Positions 52,001 to 61,918 of a stretch of 64,000 nt of DNA are shown in pieces. A model generated the notes under the pieces. That model worked only from the letters and a program-made list of their open reading frames with translations. It made no database searches and was not told where the DNA came from. Position 1 is the stretch's first letter. Each line of letters opens with the position of its first letter. The position numbers and the translations under genes were made by a program. Origin of the DNA: Phaeosaccion multiseriatum (taxonomy: Eukaryota; Ochrophyta, other classes); contig OZ218955.1 of assembly GCA_965112735.1 (NCBI GenBank), positions 682,001 to 746,000 of the forward strand, read 5' to 3'.

Positions 52001-54004
52001 GTGGCGGTCCAGTCAGTCAGTGAGGCGGTCAGGCAGGTAGGCAAGTCAGATGCTCAAACAGGCAGGCAGGCAGGCGGGCAAGTCAGAAATACAGGCAGGC
52101 AAGCAGGCACTCACTCCCCCAGTCACTCAATTAGTCAGTGAGTGAATGTGCGAGTGAGTGAGTAGTTAGTCAGTAAGTGAGTGTGCGAGTGAGTGAGTGA
52201 GTGAGTGAGTGCCCTCGGCCTTTCACTTGGGGTGCCGAGTAAACTTCACACACCGAACCAGACTGACCGCCGAGTGCCCCGCTCCATCTTCTACTCTCCT
52301 CCTCCTCCCCCCACCCCTCCCCCTCAGTCACTCAATTAGTCAGTGAGTGAATGTGCGAGTGAGTGAGTAGTTAGTCAGTGAGTGAGTGTGCGAGTGAGTG
52401 AGTGAGTGAGTGCCCTCGGTCTTTCACTTGGGGTGCCGAGTAAACTTCACACACCGAACCAGACTGACCGCCGAGTGCCCCGCTCCATCTTCTACTCTCC
52501 TCCTCCTCCCCCCACCCCTCCCCCTCCTTCTCTATGCTACAGCCGATCATGTTGGAGAGGAGTGTGTCCTTTTGCCTACGGAGGGGCACCTGGGTTTCCG
52601 CAGCGTCGAGGAGAACAAGGCGGCAACAGCGGCAGCGGCAGCAGCAGCAACGCGTGGAGTATGGCTCTCCCGAGCTCAGTAAGGCGCTGGTTTTGGCGCA
52701 GCTTTGCTCGGCGGTTGAGCTGCTCCACCGTCAGGAGACTGCGAAGATGGAGCGTAGAAATGTGGAGCAACAGCATGAGTTGGTGATACACCAGCAGCAG
52801 CAACAGAAGGAGGAGGAGGAGGAGGAGGAGGAGGAGGAGGAAAAGGGGCAAAAACACAAGCAAGCCACCGAGCAGCCGCAGAGCTCGAACGGGCAGGAAC
52901 AGGAACAGGGACGGCAGCAGGCAGGCCAAGCAGAGCAGTTGGTGATACAGCAAGCAGGGCAGCACTCGACGATGATTGCGGGTCAGAGAGTTGTGGTGAC
53001 CGCTCGATGGGCCCCCGGGGGAGGGGGTACAAAGGAGGAGGAGGGTGGGGAGGAGGGGGAGGATCAAGAGGGGGGCCTCCGAGTGGAGGAGGAGGAGGAG
53101 AGCTGGGAAGACGGCTTGAGAGCCCTGTTCATGTGTGTGTTCAGCAAGTACAGCCGGTCCATGCGTCACCACCTATACCACCTCCTGCAGCAGCAGCAGC
53201 AGCAGGAACAGCAGCAGTTGGTGGTACAGCAGCAGCAGGAGAAGAGCGGAGGAGGAGGGGAAGGGGATGCGGAGGAGGGCTCCCGGATAGGTGCTGGAGG
53301 GAAGGGAGAATCGAAGACCTCCCTTTCCTCCTCCTCTTCCCCAACCCTTTCCTCCTCCTCCCCCTCCTTTTTCGCGTCTTACCCAACGCCCTCCTCCACG
53401 AGCCGCACCGGTCAAACTTCTCCCCAGATAGCAACAGGCGGAGGAGGAGGAGGAGGAGGAGGAGGCGCAGAAGTAACAGTAGTGAAGGAGGAGGAGGAGG
53501 AGGAGGAGGAGGAGGAGAAGGAGGAGGAGGAGGAGGAGGAGGAGGAGAAGGAGGAGGAGGAGGAGGAGGAGGAGGAGGAGGAGGAGGAGGAGAAGGAGGA
53601 GAAGGAGGAGGAGGAGGAGGAGGAGGAGGAGGAGGAGGAGGAGGAGGAGGGGATTAGCATGGGCTACCGCAGGACACCAAAGTGGGGGGTGCCGCAAGAG
53701 CCTGACCCAACTCTCCTGCTCAGCCTCTGCATTGAGCACTTTGGAGGTCTCCTCCCTCCGGAGTTGCTCTTAGCCCGTAGACAAGGCTCCTCTCTCCATG
53801 AGGAGGAGGGGGGAGAAGATGCCGAGAAAGAGGAGGAGGAGGAGGAGGAGGAGGAGGAGGAGGAGGAGGAGGAGGAGGAGGAGGAGGAGGAGGAGGAGGG
53901 GGAGGAGGATGGGGAGGAGGCGGCTGGGAGATCTCGGGCCCGTGTGCAGGGTGTGCCCGAGGGGGTGCCCAAGTGGATGCGGCCTCGAGCGAGCCTCCTA
54001 CTCC

Positions 54005-54050
<46 letters not shown>

Positions 54051-56107
54051 GCGCCAGCAGGAGGATCAGGAGGAAGAGCAGGAGCACGAACAGGAGGAGG
54101 AGGGGTGTGTTTGTGAGACGAAGCAATGCTCCGCGGGGGGGGCTCTGAGGAGGCAGATGCCCCTCGGGAATCAGAGAGACCCGAGGGGCTTCCTCATCGT
54201 CACTCAGAGCGAGGTGCTCGTCCTGGTAAGTCAGTGAGTAAGCGAATTGGTGGCATTCCAATATTTGACCATGTGTCCTCAAACCACAGGGTGCCATCCA
54301 TTGTATCGTGCTGCACTAACTCCGACCGCTGCCCTTTGTAGTAAACGTATAGGTAGACGGGAGAGCGATAAAGCTCTTATCCTTACAGACTGGTGGGTGA
54401 CCTCTCCGCTCCTCATCCTCCTCACCCCATCTCACCACCACGCCCACCTCCTCCTCCTTCTCCCCACTCTCCTTCACCCAACCCACCCCCCCCCCTCGAA
54501 CAACAACAACAACAGGTCTTCCTACGCCTCCTCCGCGGCGGCGGAGTGCCCCCCTCCTCTCTGCTGCGGGCCGTTACCATCTATCTAGAGGTACTACAGG
54601 CACTGAAACTGGAGATCTATCCTCCTGTGGTAGTGCTGCTTGCTCTGCTGCACACCTTCCTCGGTATGCCTCCTCGAGCGCTGGGAGAGCCGCTGCTTGT
54701 GGAGCATCACTCTCCCCGTCATCATTTCGGACCCACCCCTTCGACTTGGGCCACCTATGACCCCCAACAAGCGGGCAGCAGTCATGCGGGCAGTAGTGTG
54801 CTCTTGCCGGACTCGCTGCCGCTGGCTGAGACGCTCCTGCTGCTGGTGAGTGAGTGAGTGAGTGAGTGAGGGAGTGAGTGAGGGAGTGAGTGAGTGAGTG
54901 AGAGAGAGAGAGAGAGAGTGAGTGAGTGAGTGAGCGAGTGAGGGAGGGAGGGAGGGAGTGAGTGAGGGAGTGAGGGCAGCAGAATGCAGCAGAATGCAGC
55001 AGAAGGCAGCTGAAGAGGAGCGTGGGAAAAGACCCACTGATTCTCAACCCCACCTGTGCCTGCCTTTTATTGCTGTGTGCATTCGTTTCTCTCTCCCTCT
55101 CCCCTTGCGTCTCTCGCTCAGGCCGAGGCAGGCGACGCAGCCTTTGGAGGAAAGCAGCAGAAGCAGCAGCAGTTGGTGATACAGCAGCAGTCCTCCTCCT
55201 CCTCCTCCTCCTCGTTTCACGACGCGCTGCTCCTCCCTGCGATAGAGATGTTAAGCCGGGTCGGGCAAGGACGGCTGGCTGTGAGTGTTCTGCTCCGGCA
55301 TGACTTACTGCACGACGCCGTCGGATTGGCCCTGCAGCTGCAGCGACATCAGGCACCAGTGGGTGATGGTGGTGGTGGTGGTGGTACCGCAGAGTCACAA
55401 ATGGCGGCGGAGGGCCGGACCGGTCAGAACACTGGAGGAGGGGCGAGGCGCAGGGCACACTCTGTCGTCTCATCTGGGGGTGTAGGACCCGCTGCTGCTG
55501 CTTCTGAATCACCAACTGCTGTGTCTTTCTTCGAGGCCGCGGTGCGTCTGGCAGGAAACTCGCCTGTGGCGGAGCGTGTGGTGAGTTGGGCGGGGGCGGA
55601 GAGGAGTGAGTGAGTGAGTGAGTGAGTGGGTGAGTGAGTGGGTGAGGGTATTATGAGTGAGAAACGGAGTGAGAGAGCGAATTGCGTTCTCACAGTATAC
55701 CGCCGCACAGGAATCATTGATTTAAAACGAGAGGAGACAGGGATACAGACGGCAGGGCGTGTCTTACTCTTTTTGCCCGTGCCCCTCCTCCCTCCCTCCC
55801 TCCTACCTTCCCTCCCTCCCTCCCGCTCTCTCAGGACATTTTCATGAAGATTGTACATTTTTTGAGAGAGTGGGACCCGAGTGCCTTGCAAAGGGTAAAG
55901 ACCCCTCCGCTACCGCCGCCGCAGCAGCAGTTGGTGATACAGCAGCAGCAGCAGTCTCGACTGTGTGTTTCCTTGGGAGGAGGAGCATCGTTCCCCGACC
56001 GGCTCTTCCCCTCCGAGGAGCAGCGGTGCCAGCTGCGGAGACTGCTCGGCTTCAGCGTCGATGTATCACCAACTGCTGATACTCCTGCTTGCCCCTCTAA
56101 GAACTGA
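48050..56107 (+). CDS. RMC1: RMC1/Mic1 homologue (Mon1-Ccz1 regulator), expanded by poly-Q and poly-E
   Basis: Nine exons, phases all consistent: 48050-48229, 48315-48547, 48736-49273, 49490-49965, 50207-51986, 52543-54225, 54516-54845, 55122-55580 and 55835-56107; 1,983 residues, against about 650 in animals. The N-terminal beta-propeller is seen in FLSRRGDDFFLLHLR, ILPGGVCWTGYSGQQTE, NLILTTCKGFEIYTV, LHACPETALVTLYLLDENRT and VAVSVIDNLVCLHSRSTGL. The C-terminal Mic1 helices are seen in LRALFMCVFSKYSRSMRHHL, VFLRLLRGGGVPPSSLLRAV, KLEIYPPVVVLLALLHTFL, VGQGRLAVSVLLRHDLLHDA and DIFMKIVHFLREWDPSAL. RMC1 helps the Mon1-Ccz1 complex activate Rab7 on late endosomes. The extra length is Gln runs carrying QLVIQQ, Glu runs of 30 or more, and Ser/Gly stretches inserted between conserved segments. 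Confidence 0.82.
48875..49043. repeat. CAG and GAG runs with TTGGTGATACA core, RMC1 exon 3
   Basis: (CAG)n 48878-48902, core TTGGTGATACA at 48903-48913, then (CAG)n 48979-49012 and (GAG)n 49013-49040. Confidence 0.95.
50404..53228. repeat. TTGGTGATACA core repeats within RMC1 exons 5 and 6
   Basis: Forward copies start at 50424 (TTGGTGGTCCA variant), 50667 (TTGGTGATGCA), 51478, 51562, 52780, 52939 and 53218 (TTGGTGGTACA). One reverse copy (GGTATCACCAA) lies at 51884-51895. Each is flanked by CAG-rich (or CTG-rich) sequence. They read as QLVIQQ, AVGDT or VSPTA according to frame and strand. Confidence 0.92.
52121..52530. repeat. Tandem duplication, 2 x 205 bp, in RMC1 intron
   Basis: AGTCACTCAATTAGTCAGTG begins at 52121 and again at 52326. 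The 205-base units differ at only one or two visible positions (CTCGGC/CTCGGT, TCAGTA/TCAGTG). The intron lies between the exons ending at 51986 and starting at 52543. Confidence 0.93.
53440..53650. repeat. (GAG)n coding repeat, poly-Glu of RMC1 exon 6
   Basis: About 210 bases of GAG/AAG codons in frame, giving Glu with scattered Lys. Confidence 0.96.
53828..54058. repeat. (GAG)n then (CAG)n coding repeats, RMC1 exon 6
   Basis: Poly-Glu 53832-53910 and poly-Gln 54007-54052, both in the reading frame. Confidence 0.95.
54846..54975. repeat. (GTGA)n array starting at RMC1 exon 7 donor
   Basis: The exon ends CTGCTG at 54845 and the intron begins GTGAGTGAGTGAGTGAGTGA, continuing with GAGT/GGGA units. 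Confidence 0.95.
55173..56072. repeat. TTGGTGATACA core repeats in RMC1 exons 8 and 9
   Basis: Forward cores at 55173-55183 and 55931-55941. Reverse cores at 55505-55515 (TGAATCACCAA) and 56062-56072 (TGTATCACCAA). The last lies 36 bases from the stop codon. Confidence 0.92.
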
Positions 56108-57163
56108 ATAGGGAAAGGGAAAGCTCTGAAGGGTAGAGCTTTCAATACTTGTAATTATTGGGTTTCCAGTTCCTCGTGAGCCTAGGAGAGAGGATGGAAA
56201 AAAAATCAAATAATTATTCTTTTTAACAGTATTAAATCACAAAATAAATGAGTGTCGATAAGGACAGTGCTGCCTCTGCTGCCTGCCGCTCTTCCTCATT
56301 AACTTCCTTCAAAATCACGTCCTCTCTTGCTGTTGTCCTTGTGTCCTTTCTCCGCCGCTACCTCCCACCCCTTTCCTATCCAACCTTTGATTGCGTGCTC
56401 CACCACTCTAAAACCAAAATACGGTACTGAACCAAGCAAGCAAAACCTTTAAAATTCCTAAGCTACGCTATACACTGATAAGCCGCGCAAGCAAAAGCCC
56501 ACCGCACCACCTCTGCTCCCTATTTTTTCATCATTGCATTTGCTTTCTCTTCTCTTCTCTTCATCCTCCTCCCCGGCGCCGGGAATTCCAAAAGGTCTCT
56601 CTCTCTCTCTCTCTTTGTCTCCCTTTCTCTCTCTCTTCTCTCCCTTCCTCCGCGAGCTAAGATTCCTTCTAAATGTGCAGCGCAATCCCGCTTACTCTAC
56701 TTCTGCTCTGATAAGATAGCGGTGTGGAAGGTCGCACACCCTCCCTTCTAACGATATGGCCACTGTAGCAACCAACCCTTCGCCCAAAGCATTCTTCCAT
56801 CCTACTACCCCCCCTGCTTTTCTAACCCCTTTACCTTTCTCTCTACAATTGCGATTTACCTTCTGACCCCCTCTAAACCGAGCTTCGCTGCAGCTCGCGC
56901 TACATACGATACACACTCATTATCTCATGACCTCGGACCACCCCCCTCCCCCAACTTATGTGTACAAGCGTCGGCAGGCCTCCCACCGTTGAGATAACCC
57001 ACTGACTGACTGACTGATTGACTGACTGGCAAATGTCTCACCCATGCGCAGTCCTCCTTCAGTCCACAGAGCCGCTGAGTGACTGACTGGCTGAGTGACT
57101 GACTGAGTGAGCGACTGAGTGACTGACTGACATGCCTGCCGTAGGTCTCCCTCATGGTCATGT
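56108..57163. other. Convergent intergenic region
   Basis: 3' flanks of RMC1 (+) and the GNAT gene (-). Comparatively A/T-rich near 56140-56260 with AAAATCAAATAATTATT-like sequence, probably 3' UTR. (CT)n near 56597-56640 and GACT-rich repeats at 57001-57130. No gene seen. Confidence 0.55.
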
Positions 57164-59297
57164 TCAGTCCTCCCTCTGATCCTTCCTGAGGTCCCTCAGA
57201 TCCTTCCTGAGGTACTGCAGGCGGGGTACACTGAAGGACATCGACCACAAGGGGTCATTCCTCACAGGCTGAGGAACATAGAAAGAAGGAGAGAGAGAGA
57301 GAGAGAGAGGGAGAGGAGGGCGGGTGGGGGGGGAGGGGGGGCAGAGAGGGGCGAAAGAGGGAGAAAGAGAGAGGAAAAACAGGAGGATGAGAACCCACAT
57401 CTAAACCCGACAGCAGGAGAGCGCAGTGCCCCCACTTAATGTCTGGCTGCCTGTCTCCCTGACTTGAGAGAACCGACTGACTACGGACTGTACTGTACCC
57501 ATGGACCTACCTTGTATCCCAGCTTGGTGTACAGCCTGACTGCGGGTTCGTCTCCGAACAACACGTGCAGGTACACGTCATCGTAGCCCCACGCTCGCGC
57601 CTGGTCCTCGCACGCCTGATCAGATGAAACAAACGCACGCACGCCCGCATGCACGCACCCACATTCATTATATGCCTCTTGTTCTCCCTCTCGCCCGCCC
57701 AAACCTCCTTCCTTCTCTCCCCATATGCCTTGTCATGTTGTACGCCCCTACCGTACCTGCATCATCTGTTGAGCCACGCCCTCCCTCCTTGCCCAGGGCG
57801 CTACGAGCACGTTGCTTATGTAGGGCCTCAGTGGGGTTCGGCCAAGGGGGTGCCACGTCTTAAGCTTCTTCATCCACCCGCTCAAAGGTAGGGCCGGCGC
57901 TGATGGGTGGGGGAGTAAGTCAATGGGTGGGTTGGGTTGTTCATGATAGAAACGTGAGGTGGGAAGGGAGAGCGGCAGCAGGAGGAGGAGAAGAATGTCA
58001 GTCAGCTTAGACCCTACCCAAGGCAATAATTCCATCTCATAAACGACAACTTCATAACCGTCCTCATACGTATGTGAAGACACACATGACGCACACGTAC
58101 CAGTGCTGCCATCTGTGGGCTGGAGGCTGACTTCAGCGACGCCAGCACAGAGGGGATTGCCGTTACGTCGTGACCCCTCAACCTGACTCTGCGACACGCA
58201 AAACACCTTGTGATCTCTCCCCTCCCTGCGAGGTAGGAGGAAAGGGGGTGTACAACGCACACATGGGATAGAGGATGTGAGGGTGTGAGAAAGCGGACGG
58301 CTCCGGATGGACACCTCAGGATGCAAGGTGTCAAACTTCTGTTTGCTCTCTTGCCTGCCCCTCTCTTCCGACAGACTCCCTTGTCTTCCCCTCCCTCATC
58401 TCTCTATCTCTTATTCTTTCTCCCCTTCACCCCTTTCCCCCCCTCTCCCCATCTGCTTGCGTCGCCGACCCACCTGCCAATGTCGATTCTCCAGCGGAAG
58501 CCCCAGTACAGGAAGAACAGCAGCACAGCCTTCTCCCAAGCGCGCGACATCCGGTGAAGAGGGCCGGAGAGACTCCCGAGACCCGCATCATCGAGCATCT
58601 CGTCAAGGGTGAGGCCCGTACCTGCCCCAACGACGTCACCCCCACCATAACCACTGCTGCTACTGCTACTGACGCCGCCATTACTGAGGACTACGTCGTC
58701 TGGGCAAAACTCCTGTACTGCGAGACTCTGCACTGCCCCCACATCTCTGTAACTCAACTCTCGCAGAGTACGGCCCCGACCGATGGCCAGGGGAAGGTAG
58801 GCAAGCTTGAGCTTGCGGTCGTCGGGGGCGGCTGCCGAAGGTACACCTAACACAGTCTGGTCGGCTCTGCTCGTTACGTAGGTTGTGATTGGCGACCCCA
58901 CGTCAAGAAGAGGAAGTGAGGGCACGAGAGAGAAGAGGGGGTCAGACTTGGGAGGGCAGGGGGGCACACGGGGATATACTGCACGGGGCGGGATGGGGAG
59001 GAAGTAGCTGCCTCCGCCGGCCACATGAAAAACCACGCACCTCACCCCTCCCGCAGCTCCGTCCAGGATGGCCATCGAGGTAGCTGCGCGTCTGCGCCTC
59101 CCCGCCAGGCCTCTCCGTGCGGCCCCTCTACCTGAGCTTGCGCTTCCATTGCCCCGGCTGTTGTATAGGCCAGAGGTCCATGTCCTGACGCTGCTGCTAC
59201 TAGTACTGCTGGTGCCCACGAAGCCGCTGACGACGTCCACTCCTGACGATAAGCAGAGCACAGCGGCAAACCCCCCGCATCTCACGCAGTGCCTCAT
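57164..59297 (-). CDS. Plastid-targeted GNAT-family N-acetyltransferase
   Basis: Six exons: 59297-59046, 58856-58474, 58186-58101, 57899-57757, 57615-57511 and 57268-57164; phases close to 357 residues. The leader MRHCVRCGGFAAVLCLSSGV with VSGFVGTSS looks like a signal peptide plus plastid transit. The GNAT fold is seen in LRELSYRDVGAVQSLAVQEF (beta1-alpha1), AGVAEVSLQPTDGST (beta2-beta3), RPYISNVLVAPWARREGVAQ with the acetyl-CoA loop RREGVA, and DDVYLHVLFGDEPAVRLYTK then LGYK. An insertion with a predicted helix (WEKAVLLFFLYWGFRWRIDI) separates beta1 from beta2. It resembles the plant plastid GNAT group that acetylates protein N-termini and lysines; that assignment is by layout only. It is convergent with RMC1. 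Confidence 0.82.
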
Positions 59298-59817
59298 CTT
59301 TTACACCCACCCCGTCTTCAACGTTGAGTGGACCTGTCCTTGTTCACATGCAGAAGCGCCAGAACTCGCTCAGGCGAGCGGCGACAGTACCAACACCTTT
59401 CCAACCCACCACCCCTCTACAGTATACTGCAGATGGAGCTCTCCCTTCAAGCTCTGCTTCTCCCTCCCCTAACCTTTTTGCGTACGTGTTCAGGTTTAGT
59501 TGTAAATCCTTTTGTTCTTGTTCTCTTCCTCCTTCTTCCTCCTATCTGAAGAGCCTCTGGTGTAAATCTCAACAGTAGTAGCCAACTATCAAGCGAGGGG
59601 AATAAAGATGAGGCCTTAGGGAGCTGAGGAAGAGAGAGGAGAAAGAGGAAAATGGACAGAGCCCACCGGGGAGAGGCCATGAAACTTAAATTTTAAACGT
59701 TGGCCCGAACCCTGTGACACGCTATCGCCCCCCCCCGATAGCAGATAGTGCGCCGGCTGGCGCCGGCGCTATCGGATAGCACGCCCCCCCCCCCCTGCTA
59801 TCCTTCATCTCGTCGCA
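59298..59817. other. Intergenic region with GATAGC hairpins
   Basis: 5' flank of the GNAT gene and 3' flank of the Cys-rich plastid gene. GCTATCG-C(n)-CGATAGC (about 59730-59750) and a GCGCCGGCTGGCGCCGGCGC palindrome followed by TATCGGATAGC (about 59756-59780) lie within 100 bases of the neighbouring stop codon. Confidence 0.6.
59728..59781. repeat. GATAGC-rich hairpin
   Basis: Two adjacent palindromes built on CTATC/GATAG, the same word that forms the core of the 35856-35937 hairpin. Confidence 0.6.
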
Positions 59818-61361
59818 TCACGCAGACTCGCCCGCAGCAGCCATGCCGCTCTGGAACGTTCTCCAGAGCACGGAATCCCCGTTGTCGGACCATTCCCCGA
59901 TGGCCTGCAGCATGCGATGGTCGTCCAGCCCGGCCGAGTCAGTGCCCCCCGCCCTCTCCCAAAGGGCCTCCAGCGCCTGTCATCATCATCGACATCGATA
60001 GTGAAAGTAGAGAGGAAGGGTTGAAGAAGGAAGGGTGGTAGAAGAAGGAGGAGATATACACCTATTTAAATTGGATGGGAGTGATGGATGGAGTGGAGAG
60101 GTGTATGTACCTATCGGGTGTTAGGTGCTGAGCTACAGAGGCAGCAAGCGGCTCAGGGCTTATGGTCAATGTGTGCTTGCACCCTACCCCCCCCCCAAAC
60201 CACCTCACGGGGCTTCGAGCACAGACCATCAACTCAACCAAGAAAGGAGGGCCCCGCCCCTCACGCACTGGTGGTACAAAAACGCTTCCTCCTACATACA
60301 TCTTGACTGGGCGGGTCGTCGGGCTTGATGATGCCCGAGGGGCCCATGGGCATGGCGAAGTCAAGGGCCGCCACGCGCTCGCAAAACTGCTCCTTGCTCA
60401 GCACAGTCGCACCGGCCTTCTTCTCCTCCTGCCCTTCCTCCTCTCCTCCTGCTGCTGCTGCTGCTGTTGCTGGGTCTGACCCTGTTGGCTCGTGGAAAAT
60501 GGTGCTCCACTTGCTAATATGCTCTCGACCGTCGTCGAAAGAGCGTTTGGTGTACACAGGGACCCACTTGGGCTGCGCACACAGGCAGGGAGGAAGGGAG
60601 GGGGGGGCAGGAATAAAGAGGGAGAGAAGAGAGAGAGAGGGGGAGGGAGGGAGAGGGGGGGAGGGAGAGAATGAGGGGGAGAGGGAGGAAGGGAGGGAGT
60701 AGTTAGATCGGCACAGCACAGCGGACCCTCCCTCTGTTCTTCCATCACTCCCTTCCTCCATCCCGCCCTCCGTTCCTCCCTCCCTCCTTTCTTCCCTCCC
60801 TCCCTCACTCACCCTCCCGGCCTTGAGGATGTCGAAGTCGTAGCGAAAGGGGCATTCAGGGCAGCCTGAGTGGCAGCATGCACCCGCGGATCTGAGTGGA
60901 GGAATGATGCATTGTAAGTAGTCACCCCCTTCCCGCGTCTGCCGAGACCCTTCTGTTGCCCTGCCCTCAGACACCCAAAGTGGAAGGCACACCTTTGCTC
61001 AATAAGGGACGCAGTTAGTACCTGCCGTCCGCGGTGAACTTGTGTGTGGAAAAACTGCGTCTCCCCCATCTCTCTCCTCTCTCTCTCTCTCGCTCGCTCT
61101 CTCAACTCACCCGTCAAGGAATATCATCTTCTCGCTCAAACGGCCGTACAACTTGGCAAGGTCCAGCGGATCGAGGGTGGCGCCCGCTGTTGACATGAGA
61201 CGAAGTGGTGTACGCCCCCTCCCCGCTTGCTTCCCTGTTGATGTTGCTGGCCGCAGTGAGAACGCCTCCGCGCCTGTCAATGCAAAGGCGGTGCCGGCAG
61301 CTATCACCGCACAGCGGCTTCGTACCCTTCTCCTGCTCTTTCCCATTCGAGTCTCCGTCAT
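59818..61361 (-). CDS. Plastid protein with CC-x3-C-x2-CP motif, unknown function
   Basis: Four exons: 61361-61111, 60891-60813, 60572-60300 and 59976-59818, all in phase; 253 residues. Leader: basic start, hydrophobic stretch AVIAAGTAFALTGAEAF and SLRPATS, a plastid-type bipartite signal. Exon 2 carries ACCHSGCPECPFRYDFD, a four-Cys knuckle like that in small proteins with CC.SGC..CP motifs (DUF5522 or oxidoreductase-like type), probably binding a metal or forming disulphides. Exon 3 has PKWVPVYTKRSFDDGREHIS, an Ala/Gly/Glu-rich low-complexity linker and LDFAMPMGPSGIIKPDDPPS. Exon 4 is ALEALWERAG to the end MAAAGESA. An in-frame Met at 61400 is an alternative start. I do not know its function. 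Confidence 0.7.
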
Positions 61362-61918
61362 GTTTGTTGTGCGGCTGCCTGCCTTTCTACTTTCCCCCAC
61401 CTACTGCGTACGCCCCAGCTTCTTCTCAGCCCCAATTCAGGATCAGCCACCGGAGCTTTTGTTTTATTCGTGTCTGTGGAATGGGATACTGTTGCTTCGC
61501 TAGGAGGAGGAGGAGGAGGAGGAGGAGGAGTCTACACGTCACCTCGCCAACTGTAGGTGCACTTGTTGGTACTCCATCGATCCGGGTGAAATCGAAACAC
61601 GGATCACTTCCCGTTTTTGTTCAACACAATCCACATCCACGCCCTCTTCTTCTCCCGCGCCCCTCGTCCTGCTGCTACTGCTGCGGATCTCACGTGGGCG
61701 AGCCTCCGGACATTCGGACATGAGTGGAGTGAGGGCACCCGGCATGTAGGCGAGAGCAACATCCAGCAGGAGAGAGTAGAAGAGGAGCAGCAGCAGCAGC
61801 AGCCAGCCAGCCTCTTCACGAGGCGGAGGTGCAAATGCGGCATATGAGGTAGAGGTTTTCAAGGCAATCGCTGCAAATTGCACTTCCAGCAAAGTAGAGC
61901 AAGCGGAAAGAGGAGGTG
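61362..61918. promoter_or_regulatory. Divergent region between the Cys-rich plastid gene and the EF-hand gene
   Basis: Contains (GGA)n at 61504-61532 and (CAG)n at 61788-61803. No core promoter element recognised. Confidence 0.45.

Noticed and set aside
58101-58188. GNAT exon 3 read from the acceptor two bases earlier (frame VRLRGHDV)
   Set aside because: That choice leaves exon 4 out of phase. The acceptor at 58187 gives AGVAEVSLQPTDGST, which fits GNAT strands and closes the gene exactly.
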